A stretch of DNA of 44,565 bases. It comes from Endozoicomonas numazuensis. Lineage in GTDB: Bacteria > Pseudomonadota > Gammaproteobacteria > Pseudomonadales > Endozoicomonadaceae. This document shows, piece after piece, positions 1 through 8,402 of the stretch (its first letter is position 1; each line of letters begins with the position of its first letter). The notes below the pieces were generated by a model. The model saw only the letters and a program-made list of their open reading frames with translations. It ran no database searches and had not been told where the DNA came from. The stretch lies in assembly GCF_000722635.1 (NCBI RefSeq), contig NZ_JOKH01000002.1, positions 313,122-357,686 on the forward strand, written 5' to 3'. The position numbers were made by a program, and so were the translations under genes.

Positions 1-63
1 GCACTCCTGTGCAATCGCAATCTCTTCAGCCGTAGGCAGGGTTAGTTTGTCTTTGATAGTCAT
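1..63 (-). CDS. Partial antitoxin/excisionase-like DNA-binding protein (N-terminus only)
   Basis: Only the first 21 codons are in the window; the gene runs off the left edge. The peptide begins MTIKDKLTLPTAEEIAIAQE, which resembles the N-terminus of excisionase-family antitoxins (pattern LPxxEEIAxAQE) that usually pair with a PIN-type toxin. The ATG at 63 was preferred over the one at 69 because an AAGGA motif lies six bases upstream of the former and directly abuts the latter. It is divergent from the tra cluster, so the 130 bases between them hold control sites for both directions. Identity rests on a short match. Confidence 0.4.
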   Translation of the reverse strand, partial: MTIKDKLTLPTAEEIAIAQEC

Positions 64-130
64 AGGCATTCCTTGATGGCGTACTTCCTGCAGAGTTTTT
101 CAAGATAGTTGTCACTAATTACAGTTTAAT

Positions 131-168
131 CGAAATAAACGAAATAGCAATAAACGAAATATTCGAAA
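131..168. promoter_or_regulatory. CGAAA repeat array upstream of traL
   Basis: CGAAA occurs at 131, 140, 155 and 164 (spacings 9, 15, 9). A 13-bp direct repeat, AATAAACGAAATA, is present at 134-146 and 149-161. The array sits between the divergent partial gene and traL, in AT-rich DNA. It is a plausible operator or iteron-like binding array for a transfer regulator; the binding protein is unknown. Confidence 0.4.
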
Positions 169-194
169 CCAACCTGATAATTCTGAGAGCAACT

Positions 195-476
195 ATGAAA
201 ATCCCTCGCACCATCAACGACCCAGTCCAGTTCCTGTTCTGGTCACTGGATGAAATCTACCCGGTAGCCGTTGGCCTGATCTGGGGTATCTGGTTTGACC
301 AGCTGTTGCTTGGCATGTTTCTGGGCTGGATGGCAATTCGTGTTTATCGCCGGTTCCGGGATCGTCACCCTGATGGTCACTTGAGCCACCGGCTTTACTG
401 GCTCGGTTTTTATTTCGTAAAAGCCAAAACCTTACCCAATCCTTATGTCCGGGTCTTTTACCCTTCCCGAAAATGA
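195..476 (+). CDS. traL: TraL, type IV secretion/pilus assembly protein
   Basis: A 93-residue protein of the size and layout of F/SXT-type TraL, a small inner-membrane protein needed for pilus assembly and mating-pair formation (VirB3-like position). Residues about 20-47 form a hydrophobic hairpin (VAVGLIWGIWFDQLLLGMFL) followed by a basic stretch VYRRFRDR. The N-terminal 'IPRTINDPVQFLFWSLDE' pattern is typical of the family. It is the first gene of a + strand transfer cluster and overlaps traE by 4 bp (ATGA), indicating translational coupling. A GAGAG motif precedes the start. Assignment is by motif recall and gene order L-E-K-B-V-A. Confidence 0.88.
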   Translation: MKIPRTINDPVQFLFWSLDEIYPVAVGLIWGIWFDQLLLGMFLGWMAIRVYRRFRDRHPDGHLSHRLYWLGFYFVKAKTLPNPYVRVFYPSRK

Positions 477-1027
477 CCATTCAAGATTATCTGCAACGCC
501 TGAAACAATGGCGGCAACAGCTCTGTGTGGACAGGCTAATTCTGTTGGTATTGGTGCTGAGCAATGCATTATTGCTGATCCACTGTCTGAACCGTAAACC
601 GTCTGTTGAGTTGAGCCTGCCGTTTATGGATGGGCAGATCGGTATTCATTCCGGTGAAGCATCTCAGGTCTATTACGAGTGGTGGGGGCTGTCTCTGGCT
701 GAACTGCTGGGAAACATCAATCCACAGAATCTGTCGTTTGTGGAATTCAGGCTGCAAAGCCTGCTGTCACCGAACCTGTACCAACAGGTACACGAAACGC
801 TGAATCAACAATTTCATCAGTTGCGGGAAGACCAGGTTTCCTTAAGCTTTGAGCCATTACAGCTTGAATTTGATGAAACGACTCATGAAGTCAGAGTGAC
901 TGGTAACAGCGCCCTGTCATCAGGCCATCAACGGCTGTCGGGGCAGAAAACATTTACCTTTCAGTTCAACCTGATCCGTTATCGACCTGTGCTTGCAGCT
1001 ATCCAGATTGAATCTGATCTGAAGTAA
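473..1027 (+). CDS. traE: TraE, type IV secretion pilus assembly protein
   Basis: A 184-residue protein matching TraE (VirB8-like role in F-type systems) in length and position. It has a single N-terminal membrane anchor at about residues 21-40 (RLILLVLVLSNALLLIHCL) and a periplasmic domain with the pattern 'GLSLAELLGNINPQNLSFVE'. Its start overlaps traL and traK follows after 27 bases. It probably bridges the inner membrane and the TraK/TraB/TraV core complex. Confidence 0.85.
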   Translation: MTIQDYLQRLKQWRQQLCVDRLILLVLVLSNALLLIHCLNRKPSVELSLPFMDGQIGIHSGEASQVYYEWWGLSLAELLGNINPQNLSFVEFRLQSLLSPNLYQQVHETLNQQFHQLREDQVSLSFEPLQLEFDETTHEVRVTGNSALSSGHQRLSGQKTFTFQFNLIRYRPVLAAIQIESDLK

Positions 1028-1054
1028 CCTTCCTTTTCTTTCAGAGAATTCATT

Positions 1055-1822
1055 ATGAACAAAGCATTTGCTGTTGTTGTGTGCCTTTATTGCTCATTGA
1101 CCCAAGCGGCTGCGCCAGTGAAGCTGCAAGTATCACCAGGTCAGCAACAGCCTGTCACCCTCAGTCGTTTACACCTGAACCGAATTGTCACTCCTTTTAC
1201 CGCACCACAGATTCGTACCATTGATCAGGCAGATATTCGAATCGAAGGCTCAGTGATTTATCTCTCTTCACAGCAAGAAGAACCCTTTGTCGTGTATATC
1301 ACACCTCATGATAGTGAAGCTCATGCTCTGTCTTTGCTTGTTACGCCTCTTGATGTACCGCCCAAGGAAATCCAGCTTTCTCTATCAAAACAGTGGCAGC
1401 AAAAAATCAATCATAACAAGGAGGTAGCAAAACGATTTGAAGAAGCCTCCGACTATCAGCAGGTGATGACAGAAGTACTTTCTATGCTCGTGAAAGGACA
1501 GATACCAGAAGGTTATGAGTTGAGTAATATCCATAAACCCGATATTCAGCATTGTCAGCAAGACGGCCTGGTATTTGATTATTCCAGGGGGCAGGTTGTC
1601 CAGGGGCATTATTTCAAGGTTCTGGTTGGGACAGCTAAGAACGCTACCGAAAAGCCTCTTATTTTCCATGAGAAAAACTGTCAAGGCAGCCATACCGCCG
1701 CTGTCGCCATGTGGCCAAAAAACACTCTGCATCCCGGTCAACGCAGAGAGCTATTTATTCTTTTGAACACTCCCGATCAGGAATCTGCACCTGTGGTGCG
1801 CCCTTCTCTGCTGACCTATTAA
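1055..1822 (+). CDS. traK: TraK, secretin-like periplasmic/outer-membrane core protein
   Basis: A 255-residue protein with a Sec signal peptide (residues 1-20, ending TQAAA) and a beta-rich body, the layout of TraK, the VirB9-like component of F-type mating channels that joins TraB and the lipoprotein TraV. The 'LSRLHLNRIVTPF' segment near residue 37 matches the family's N-terminal signature. traB begins 11 bases downstream. Nothing in the sequence suggests damage. Confidence 0.82.
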   Translation: MNKAFAVVVCLYCSLTQAAAPVKLQVSPGQQQPVTLSRLHLNRIVTPFTAPQIRTIDQADIRIEGSVIYLSSQQEEPFVVYITPHDSEAHALSLLVTPLDVPPKEIQLSLSKQWQQKINHNKEVAKRFEEASDYQQVMTEVLSMLVKGQIPEGYELSNIHKPDIQHCQQDGLVFDYSRGQVVQGHYFKVLVGTAKNATEKPLIFHEKNCQGSHTAAVAMWPKNTLHPGQRRELFILLNTPDQESAPVVRPSLLTY

Positions 1823-1832
1823 AAATAAACCA

Positions 1833-3014
1833 ATGAATACTCTCAACCATTACCTGACACCAAGGATAAAGCGTTATGGCATTGTGCTTGGCACTGCGGT
1901 GATTTTAGTTGCTCTGATTTTTGCCACCAGTAAACGGCAGGATTCAGACATGACCAAAGCACCGGAGCAAACCACTTCATCCGTTGACTTTACCGGCGTC
2001 CCTCCAAAAGAGTTAACCCTGAACCGAATCAGTGCTGACCTGGAACGTATCCATCAACAACAGAAAGCTTTGCACGAAGAACATCAGCAGGAAATGGACT
2101 CTTTAAGGGAGAGACTGCAACAGGAAATTCGCCAGCTAAATCAGCCAGAGCAACCAGCTCAACACACCTTTTCTGTCCCTGAACCTTCAACTCCAGAGCT
2201 GACTCCTGATGTTTTGCAATGGAACCAGTACAGCCAATCACCAGCGACTAATTACAATGAATCCGGTTACTATGATGCACCTCCTCAACCACCCAGACCT
2301 ATCCGGGTATTGGGAGCTACATATCCTCAAGCGGTGGCACTGGATTCCAAGCTCGAAGATAAGCCAAAGCTCTTACGCCTACCCGCTGGCAGTCTGTTAT
2401 CCGGTCAGCTAATCACCGGACTGGATGTTCCTACAGGACAAGGGGCGAGACGTGAACCCTACCCTGTGCTTATCCGGATTAAAGCGTCGGCAATTTTGCC
2501 CAATCGTTATCGCACCAATGTCAGGGAGTGTTTTGTATTAGCTTCCGGTTATGGCGACCTGAGTTCCGAACGGGCTTATCTGCGAAGTGAAACCTTGTCG
2601 TGCATCTTCAAACACAACCATAAGGAGCAAGTGATTGAACGACCTTTAGAGGGTTATATCGCTGGTGAAGATGGCAAGGCCGGATTACGAGGCAGATTAG
2701 TCAGCAAACAAGGACAAGTAATGGCTAAAGCAGCTATGGCAGGATTTCTCAGCGGTGTCAGTGAAGCATTCGATATCAAACCAGTCCCTGTCTTTTCTGT
2801 AGTACCCAACCAGAATGGTCAAATCCAATCGCCTTTTCAATCTGGGTTAAAAGGCAGCGAAGCCCTACAAAGCTCTCTGATCAAAGGTAGCAACAAAGCT
2901 TTAGAAAAACTGGCGGATTTTTACCTGAAGCTAGCGGATCAGATGGTGCCCGTCATTGAAATCAGTGCCGAACGCAAGGTAGACCTTATTCTAACCCGTG
3001 GTCTTAAAAACTAA
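1833..3014 (+). CDS. traB: TraB, VirB10-like channel scaffold
   Basis: A 393-residue TraB/TrbI-type protein. It has a short cytoplasmic N-terminus, one membrane helix at about residues 13-31, a coiled coil at about 65-100 (rich in Q, E and H), a Pro-rich linker near 110-155, and a C-terminal beta-barrel-like domain beginning 'LRLPAGSLLSGQLITGLDVP'. VirB10-family proteins span both membranes and relay ATP energy to the outer pore. The length is slightly shorter than many TraB proteins (about 430-470). It lies 11 bases after traK and ends just before traV. Confidence 0.87.
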   Translation: MNTLNHYLTPRIKRYGIVLGTAVILVALIFATSKRQDSDMTKAPEQTTSSVDFTGVPPKELTLNRISADLERIHQQQKALHEEHQQEMDSLRERLQQEIRQLNQPEQPAQHTFSVPEPSTPELTPDVLQWNQYSQSPATNYNESGYYDAPPQPPRPIRVLGATYPQAVALDSKLEDKPKLLRLPAGSLLSGQLITGLDVPTGQGARREPYPVLIRIKASAILPNRYRTNVRECFVLASGYGDLSSERAYLRSETLSCIFKHNHKEQVIERPLEGYIAGEDGKAGLRGRLVSKQGQVMAKAAMAGFLSGVSEAFDIKPVPVFSVVPNQNGQIQSPFQSGLKGSEALQSSLIKGSNKALEKLADFYLKLADQMVPVIEISAERKVDLILTRGLKN

Positions 3015-3033
3015 TCTTTCGAGACTTTCCCCC

Positions 3034-3429
3034 ATGTTTAAACACGATACCAGAGCACTGCTTCTGATAGCTTCGCTCGTACCTATTATTCAAGGCTGCT
3101 CATTATTCGGCGTTGGAGAAGCTGAGTATGCGTGCCCAGAGCCCGGTAAGGGCGTATGTAAATCGGCAAGACAAGTTTACCAGGATACTGATTCACTGCC
3201 TTCTGAAGACCTCCCTCCCACTTCTCCCAAAAGCTTTACAGAGCCCGACCTTCGTCTTGTAACTCCCGAAGCGGTGCCGAACCGAACACCCGCTCAAATC
3301 CTGAGAATCTGGATCGCCCCCTGGGTTGATAAACAAGGTAACTGGCACAGCGGTGGAGTCGTAATGACAGATATTGCCCCAAGAGACTGGCAATCTGCCA
3401 TTCCCGTCTATTCACCTTCTGATGACTAA
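3034..3429 (+). CDS. traV: TraV, outer-membrane lipoprotein of the mating channel
   Basis: A 131-residue lipoprotein. The signal sequence ends in a lipobox-like IIQGC, so Cys21 would be lipidated. The 'YACPEPGKGVCKSARQVY' segment carries the paired cysteines typical of TraV (VirB7-like), which anchors TraK at the outer membrane. The ATG at 3034 is preferred to the in-frame ATG at 2998, which would put 12 polar residues before the signal peptide and overlap traB. Its stop codon overlaps a possible traA start (TAATG). Confidence 0.82.
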   Translation: MFKHDTRALLLIASLVPIIQGCSLFGVGEAEYACPEPGKGVCKSARQVYQDTDSLPSEDLPPTSPKSFTEPDLRLVTPEAVPNRTPAQILRIWIAPWVDKQGNWHSGGVVMTDIAPRDWQSAIPVYSPSDD

Positions 3430-3443
3430 TGGAGTCATTGACC

Positions 3444-3788
3444 ATGCACTTACTTCTACCCCTTTCTGAGAGACACCCCTTCATAGTGAAACAGCAGCAA
3501 CTAATGCTGTCACTGGCAACGCTGATCATCCTTTCTTTATTACCACCTGAGCTGCAGGCGGCCAATCCTGTCAATGCGACGGGCTCGAATGATTTTGCGG
3601 AAATTTATGGCCGTTTAGTGGGCTGGATCAAAGGAGACTTGGGACGAACACTGTCTATCTCTTTCGTCCTGATCGGTCTGGCTTACGGCATGGCTCGCAA
3701 CTCTCTGATCGGCTTTGCTACCGGGGTCGGTGCCGCTGTGGGATTGCAGGTTACACCTACCATTATTAACTCTATTTTCGGGCTTTAA
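3444..3788 (+). CDS. traA: TraA-like conjugative pilin precursor
   Basis: A 114-residue protein (119 if the ATG at 3429 is used) with a long leader, a hydrophobic segment ending 'PPELQAA' that could be the processing site, and a mature part with two hydrophobic stretches (SISFVLIGLAYGMA and IGFATGVGAAVGLQV), the pattern of F-type pilins. The start at 3444 is chosen because GGAG lies nine bases upstream; the 3429 ATG overlaps the traV stop and lacks a clear ribosome site. The major pilus subunit would be inserted in the inner membrane before assembly. Confidence 0.7.
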   Translation: MHLLLPLSERHPFIVKQQQLMLSLATLIILSLLPPELQAANPVNATGSNDFAEIYGRLVGWIKGDLGRTLSISFVLIGLAYGMARNSLIGFATGVGAAVGLQVTPTIINSIFGL

Positions 3789-3790
3789 CC

Positions 3791-5062
3791 ATGACCACTT
3801 CACAGGCTTTATCGATTATTAATCACTGGCTACATCCGCATAATGCTGACAATGAAACAGCCCTACTACCAAATGATGCCCAAGAGCCAGAACAGCCCAT
3901 AAAATCCAGTTCAGGCTGCGCCGGATATCAGGTAGGCACCGGAACCATCCTTCATCAGCAACAGAAGCTAGTGGAACAAGTGAACGAGCAGCTTAATCTA
4001 CCGACAGAACTGCAGCTCATGTTTGACCAGACACTGGATAATCTCACCCACTGGCTCCACCTCCTACCTGCACACCCACAGCACCATTGCGAGCCAGCTG
4101 GAGCAGTTCGCCATGCACTGGAAACCGCATTCTGGTCTGTTACCGCTATGCAACAGATTCACAGAGATCATGATTTGTATCCGGATCAACGCAGAGCAAG
4201 AGAACCACTATGGCGATTAATGGCAGGCGTCGCCGGACTTTTATATGACTGTGGTCGAATGACTTCTTGTCTTGTGGTTCAACAGCCATCAAGTAAGCAA
4301 GCTGAAGAGCAGCCAGCAGAGCTATCAATAGGACAATGGCCAGCCTTCGAACAGGCTCTTGGAAGCTGGTTGCAACAGCATCGCATTACAAACTATTCAC
4401 CTCACTGGAAGCAGTGTGATACCAACCCTGAGAAGCCATTAACGCCAGAATATACCGCCATCAACCTACTGCTGTTACCGCAGCTAACCCCACAGGCATT
4501 CCGCAATGCCCTGCAACCGGATGGAGACAATGGAACCCTCTGGCAAACCTTTATCAGTGCGCTGACCGGACAAAAAACTGGTCATGGCGTATCACAAATC
4601 ATCAATGCGGTAGAGTTGGCTCGCCTGAAAAGCGTCAAACTGCATTTCGTTCGTGGAGAAGCCCTTAACCAGATTATGAAACCGGCGAAAACTGAGGGCC
4701 AGCCAGAAACGGGAAAGGATGATGAACTGAAGTGGCTTGAGAAGGTTATATCCAGCCTCCACAGCGAAGATATCAAGTGGGCGAAAGACAGCCTCCTATT
4801 ACCATGGCCGGACTCTGCGGAATCCGAGAACCTACCAGAGCCAGATATTCTGCTCAAACAATGGAATCAAAGAGGTTGGATCAGACCTGTCGGCAACCTG
4901 ATTATTTTTCGCCGAAATGGTCGTACGGTAATTGCTCTGCAACCCGTTATTTCCCAACAGTGCAAACAATGGCTGCCATCAGGCTCTTTTGCAGAAGAAT
5001 ATTCAGAAGAGAGTGCAGGAGAGAGTGCAGGAGAGAGTGCAGGAGAGCAGCATGATCAGTGA
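3791..5062 (+). CDS. traI: TraI_2/MobH-type relaxase-like protein, divergent
   Basis: A 423-residue protein that resembles MobH (TraI_2) relaxases of SXT/R391-type elements, which nick oriT and pilot the strand. At about residues 97-105 it keeps the HHCEP...RH signature (family form HHxEPGGLLRH) and at about 147-156 'MAGVAGLLYDCGRM', where the family normally has HD, so the second metal-binding histidine is replaced by Tyr. A C-terminal winged-helix-like segment (LLKQWNQRGWIRPVGNLIIF) matches the TraI_2 C-terminal domain. It is much shorter than the roughly 700-residue SXT TraI. The C-terminus carries three ESAG repeats and overlaps traD. Activity is doubtful because of the altered metal site. 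Confidence 0.65.
   Translation: MTTSQALSIINHWLHPHNADNETALLPNDAQEPEQPIKSSSGCAGYQVGTGTILHQQQKLVEQVNEQLNLPTELQLMFDQTLDNLTHWLHLLPAHPQHHCEPAGAVRHALETAFWSVTAMQQIHRDHDLYPDQRRAREPLWRLMAGVAGLLYDCGRMTSCLVVQQPSSKQAEEQPAELSIGQWPAFEQALGSWLQQHRITNYSPHWKQCDTNPEKPLTPEYTAINLLLLPQLTPQAFRNALQPDGDNGTLWQTFISALTGQKTGHGVSQIINAVELARLKSVKLHFVRGEALNQIMKPAKTEGQPETGKDDELKWLEKVISSLHSEDIKWAKDSLLLPWPDSAESENLPEPDILLKQWNQRGWIRPVGNLIIFRRNGRTVIALQPVISQQCKQWLPSGSFAEEYSEESAGESAGESAGEQHDQ
5009..5044 (+). repeat. Three 12-bp tandem repeats spanning the traI-like end and traD ribosome site
   Basis: GAGAGTGCAGGA is repeated three times (5009-5020, 5021-5032, 5033-5044). In the traI-like frame each copy encodes Glu-Ser-Ala-Gly. The AGGAG formed at the end of the third copy (5041-5045) lies six bases before the traD ATG at 5052 and is its probable ribosome binding site. 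The unit is a multiple of three, so copy-number change alters only protein length. Confidence 0.85.
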
Positions 5063-6887
5063 TCGTCCTTACCTGCAAAACTGGCGACCTATTTATGAGC
5101 TGAGCTCGGCTGTCGTCTGGTTATCAGCTATGAACATCGCTCACACACTGTCGTTTTTCAGCTCTCTACCACCGATTGGTTTTATTCTGACGTCTTCTTT
5201 CTGTGCTGCCATGACGATTACCCGTCTGGCACAGGCAATACCAAGATGGCAGCAACACCGACGATTAAAAGGCAAAAAGCTGACCCTACTCAAGCTGACC
5301 CGTAAACAATGCCAATCGCTGCAAACAAAAAATCAGGAACAAGGAGTCTGGTTAGGCTGGGGGTTTGAGTGGCAACGGCTGCACGGACAACGAGCCTGGG
5401 ATTTATTACGCAGTGATAACCTGCCTGCCAAATCAGAAAAAACCATGGGTGCAGGTTGGATTCATGGCATGGAGGAGCATGAAGAGCGGCTATACCAGCC
5501 TCTTGAACAGATTCAGATGCACACGATGGTCATTGGTGTCCCCGGCAGCGGTAAAACCCGATTATTTGATTTGTTGGTAACACAGGCTGTATTACGCAAT
5601 GAGCCTGTCATCATCATTGATCCCAAAGGCGACCATGACCTTGCCAGCCACACTCTCAGAAGCTGCGAGCTATCAAGTAATAAATATCGGTTTATGAAGT
5701 TCCATCCGGGCTTTCCGGCGGATTCGATTCGCATCAACCTGCTTCAGAACTTCAACCGCTCCAGTGAACTGGCCAGCCGGATTTCGGGATTAATGCCATC
5801 CAGTGGCGACAATGCGCCGTTTCAGGCATTTGCCCAGAAAGCGGTCGATGCAGTGGTGCAGGGTTATCTGCTTTGTGGTCAGCGCCCTACTCTGGTGATG
5901 ATTCGACAGGGATTAGAAGGAGGAGTAACCAAACTCCTGATCAAAGCGCTCACTATTGTTTGTACCCGCCATAATACTCAGGCTCCAAACACTGCCCAGG
6001 GAAAAGAAGCGAAGGGCAAAAGTAACATCGAAGCTGTTGCACGACGCTGGATAGAATTCTATCGAGAGAAGGTGATGCCAGAATCCCCATGCACAGATGT
6101 TGAGGGTTTAATCTCCCTGTTTGAACATGATCGGGCGCATTACAGCAAAATGATTGCCACCCTACTGCCAGCTCTCGGAATGCTGACTGGCGGTCCGCTG
6201 GCTCGCTTATTATCACCTGACCCTACCGATATTGACGATCTGCGCCCCTGCACAGACACAGTGAATCTGATCGAACAAAACAAGGTGATGTATTTCGGGC
6301 TTGATTCCCTGTCTGATCCCATGGTCGGTAAAGCCATTGGTCAATTGCTATTGGCTGACCTGGCGGCTGTCGCCGGTGACCGTTACAACTATTCATCGAA
6401 AGACTCGCAGCAGGATGACAAACCCATCAACCTGTTCGTAGACGAAGCCGCTGAAGTACTCTGCCCTCAGTTGCTGTCCCTGCTCAACAAAGGTCGGGGC
6501 GCAAAATTCCGGTTATACGTCGCCACACAAACGCTAGCAGATTTTGAAGCCCAGTTGGGTTCAGAAGCTGCTGCCCAGCAGTTTATAGACAACTGCAATC
6601 ACCTTATCTGCCTGAGAACACAAAACCCCGACACCCAGAAATTCATCACCGATAAACTGCCACCGGTTCGCTATCGCTACTTTATCCGTAATCAAGGCAT
6701 CAGCACGGATGCCAACCGTCCCATGGAATTTACCGGCAACCTCAGCGAGCAACAACTGGAAGAAACCGGAGACCTGTTCCCACCACAACTACTGGGCGAG
6801 CTGCCCAACCTGGAATACGTAGCCCGACTGGGCGGCGGACGTTTATTGAAAGGCAGAATTCCGATTCTCTGTGCTCCAAAATTCTGA
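5052..6887 (+). CDS. traD: TraD-type conjugative coupling protein (VirD4/TraG superfamily ATPase)
   Basis: A 611-residue coupling protein that recruits the relaxase-DNA complex to the secretion channel. It has two N-terminal membrane helices (about residues 16-60), Walker A GVPGSGKT at 162-169, 'IIIDPKGDHDL' shortly after, and Walker B LFVDEAAEV around 461-469. The ATG at 5052 is chosen over an upstream in-frame ATG at 4932 because it has an AGGAG six bases away and starts with the expected membrane segment; it overlaps the traI-like gene by 11 bp. The length fits SXT-type TraD (about 600). Confidence 0.9.
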   Translation: MISDRPYLQNWRPIYELSSAVVWLSAMNIAHTLSFFSSLPPIGFILTSSFCAAMTITRLAQAIPRWQQHRRLKGKKLTLLKLTRKQCQSLQTKNQEQGVWLGWGFEWQRLHGQRAWDLLRSDNLPAKSEKTMGAGWIHGMEEHEERLYQPLEQIQMHTMVIGVPGSGKTRLFDLLVTQAVLRNEPVIIIDPKGDHDLASHTLRSCELSSNKYRFMKFHPGFPADSIRINLLQNFNRSSELASRISGLMPSSGDNAPFQAFAQKAVDAVVQGYLLCGQRPTLVMIRQGLEGGVTKLLIKALTIVCTRHNTQAPNTAQGKEAKGKSNIEAVARRWIEFYREKVMPESPCTDVEGLISLFEHDRAHYSKMIATLLPALGMLTGGPLARLLSPDPTDIDDLRPCTDTVNLIEQNKVMYFGLDSLSDPMVGKAIGQLLLADLAAVAGDRYNYSSKDSQQDDKPINLFVDEAAEVLCPQLLSLLNKGRGAKFRLYVATQTLADFEAQLGSEAAAQQFIDNCNHLICLRTQNPDTQKFITDKLPPVRYRYFIRNQGISTDANRPMEFTGNLSEQQLEETGDLFPPQLLGELPNLEYVARLGGGRLLKGRIPILCAPKF

Positions 6888-6908
6888 TAATTCGATTTCA
6901 TCTCTCCT

Positions 6909-7529
6909 ATGACACACTCTCAAAAACAAGTCAGTCCTTTGACTATCTGGTGCTTTGGGCTTGGCCTGATATTGCTCTGGCTGGCGATTTCCGGGCAAAG
7001 CATGAATCAGTATCTTCAAAAAGAGCAGCAGCAATATGCTCGTAGATTAGGTAAAGATAATGCGCTGTGGATTATGCGAACCGGCAATCGTCTATATGCC
7101 GCAACCATTGCGAAGCCCGGGATTCAGAACTTTCTTTTGGAGCGCACAACTCCCGACAGAAAAATGGGAGAAGGATTAGCAAAGGTTATTGAGCTCTTTC
7201 AGGGCGTGGTTAAGAACTTTCTGAGTCTGATACAACAACTCCTTTATCGGATTTCGGTATTGCTGGCTTGCTTGCCATTCTGGGGCGTGATGTTTATTGC
7301 CGCCATTGTCGATGGCCTGTTAATCCGAAAAATCCGCTATCACGACTTCCATTACACCAGCCCCCTACAAAACCTATGGAGTCGGCGGGCATCAAAATGG
7401 ATTCCCGGTTTATTTCTATATCTGATCATTATCCCACTGCCCGTTCCGGTGTTATTGATTCCGGCAGCAGCCTGGTTGACAGCTTTGTGTCTTGGGTGGT
7501 GGACAGCGAACTGGCAGAAGAAAGTCTGA
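6909..7529 (+). CDS. DUF4400 integrating-conjugative-element membrane protein
   Basis: A 206-residue protein with one N-terminal membrane helix (about 13-28), a cytoplasmic or periplasmic section, and three or four further hydrophobic stretches (about 108-130, 167-200). The segment 'IAAIVDGLLIRKIRYHDFHY' is characteristic of the DUF4400 family, which in SXT/R391-like elements lies directly downstream of traD. Its exact role in transfer is unknown; it may modulate TraD or entry exclusion. The stop codon overlaps the next start by one base. Confidence 0.75.
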   Translation: MTHSQKQVSPLTIWCFGLGLILLWLAISGQSMNQYLQKEQQQYARRLGKDNALWIMRTGNRLYAATIAKPGIQNFLLERTTPDRKMGEGLAKVIELFQGVVKNFLSLIQQLLYRISVLLACLPFWGVMFIAAIVDGLLIRKIRYHDFHYTSPLQNLWSRRASKWIPGLFLYLIIIPLPVPVLLIPAAAWLTALCLGWWTANWQKKV

Positions 7530-8380
7530 TGCCCTTCGTTCTGCTATTAATCGGATTCCTTTCAGCCACTGCTTCAGCTCAGCAGCAATGGTTTGATCGC
7601 CATTCTGAAGGCTGGTTCTGGTATGAACACATTGCCGAGCCAGAAACAGACGAGAATAAAATCAACGACCAAAACGAAAGGCATCAGCCACTCACAACAG
7701 CATGGATCAGAGATAATATCGGTCAATATCTGGACAAAGCCATCGATCTCCCCAGCAAAGAAAACGTCAGCAACTACCTCTATCTCGACAGACTGATCAA
7801 AGAAAAAGCAGAACGTTTTGCCTATGTCGGTAAGCAAGTCATCGAAGGCGATCCTATGCTGGATGAAAACGTCCGACGACCAATATCTCCTGCAGCGGCA
7901 AAAATCAAAGATGACACGGCTTACAAGGCCAGAGAAATTATTTTGAAAAAGATTGCCCGGATAGCTGGCCTGGTTTTTTACTATCAGGGAAGTTGCAGGC
8001 TTTGCCATATTCAGGCCAGAACAGTACAGCTCCTGAGCATGGAATACGGCTTTGAGCTGATTCCTATCTCAACCGATGGACAGCTAATTCCAGAACTACA
8101 AAACAGTCGAACAGAACGGTCACCACCTGCATCTCTGAATATTGTCACATACCCTGCTCTTTTCCTTATGCAGCCTCCCGACAACATTGTTCTTATACGA
8201 CAGGGCTCCACATCTTTGACTGCACTGGCGGAGCGGCTTGTTGATGTTGCCTATCAACAAGGCTGGATCAATAAAGGTGAGTACCAGAAAACCAGAATCT
8301 CCAATGACACCTGGAACGAAGGCTTACCACCTGAAATAATAAATCTATTCAGCAAGCCTCCCTCCTCATCTCACCAATAA
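7529..8380 (+). CDS. traF: TraF-like thioredoxin-fold conjugation protein
   Basis: A 283-residue periplasmic protein with a signal peptide (residues 1-19, MPFVLLLIGFLSATASA). The C-terminal half is a thioredoxin-like fold: 'LVFYYQGSCRLCHIQARTVQ' gives a CRLC motif in the place of the active-site CxxC, and 'YPALFLMQP' is the cis-proline strand. F-type TraF helps pilus assembly and disulfide bonding. The start at 7529 is chosen because it gives a signal peptide and couples to DUF4400 by an ATGA-like overlap; a longer in-frame start at 7268 lies inside DUF4400 and would bury the signal peptide. Confidence 0.78.
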   Translation: MPFVLLLIGFLSATASAQQQWFDRHSEGWFWYEHIAEPETDENKINDQNERHQPLTTAWIRDNIGQYLDKAIDLPSKENVSNYLYLDRLIKEKAERFAYVGKQVIEGDPMLDENVRRPISPAAAKIKDDTAYKAREIILKKIARIAGLVFYYQGSCRLCHIQARTVQLLSMEYGFELIPISTDGQLIPELQNSRTERSPPASLNIVTYPALFLMQPPDNIVLIRQGSTSLTALAERLVDVAYQQGWINKGEYQKTRISNDTWNEGLPPEIINLFSKPPSSSHQ

Positions 8381-8402
8381 TCAACGTCTTAGTCTGAATA
8401 TT

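Noticed and set aside
4932-5051. Longer N-terminus for TraD
   Set aside because: It overlaps the traI-like gene and reads through the 12-bp repeats out of context; 5052 has a good ribosome site.
7268-7528. Longer N-terminus for the TraF-like protein
   Set aside because: It lies wholly inside DUF4400 in another frame and would hide the signal peptide that begins at 7529.
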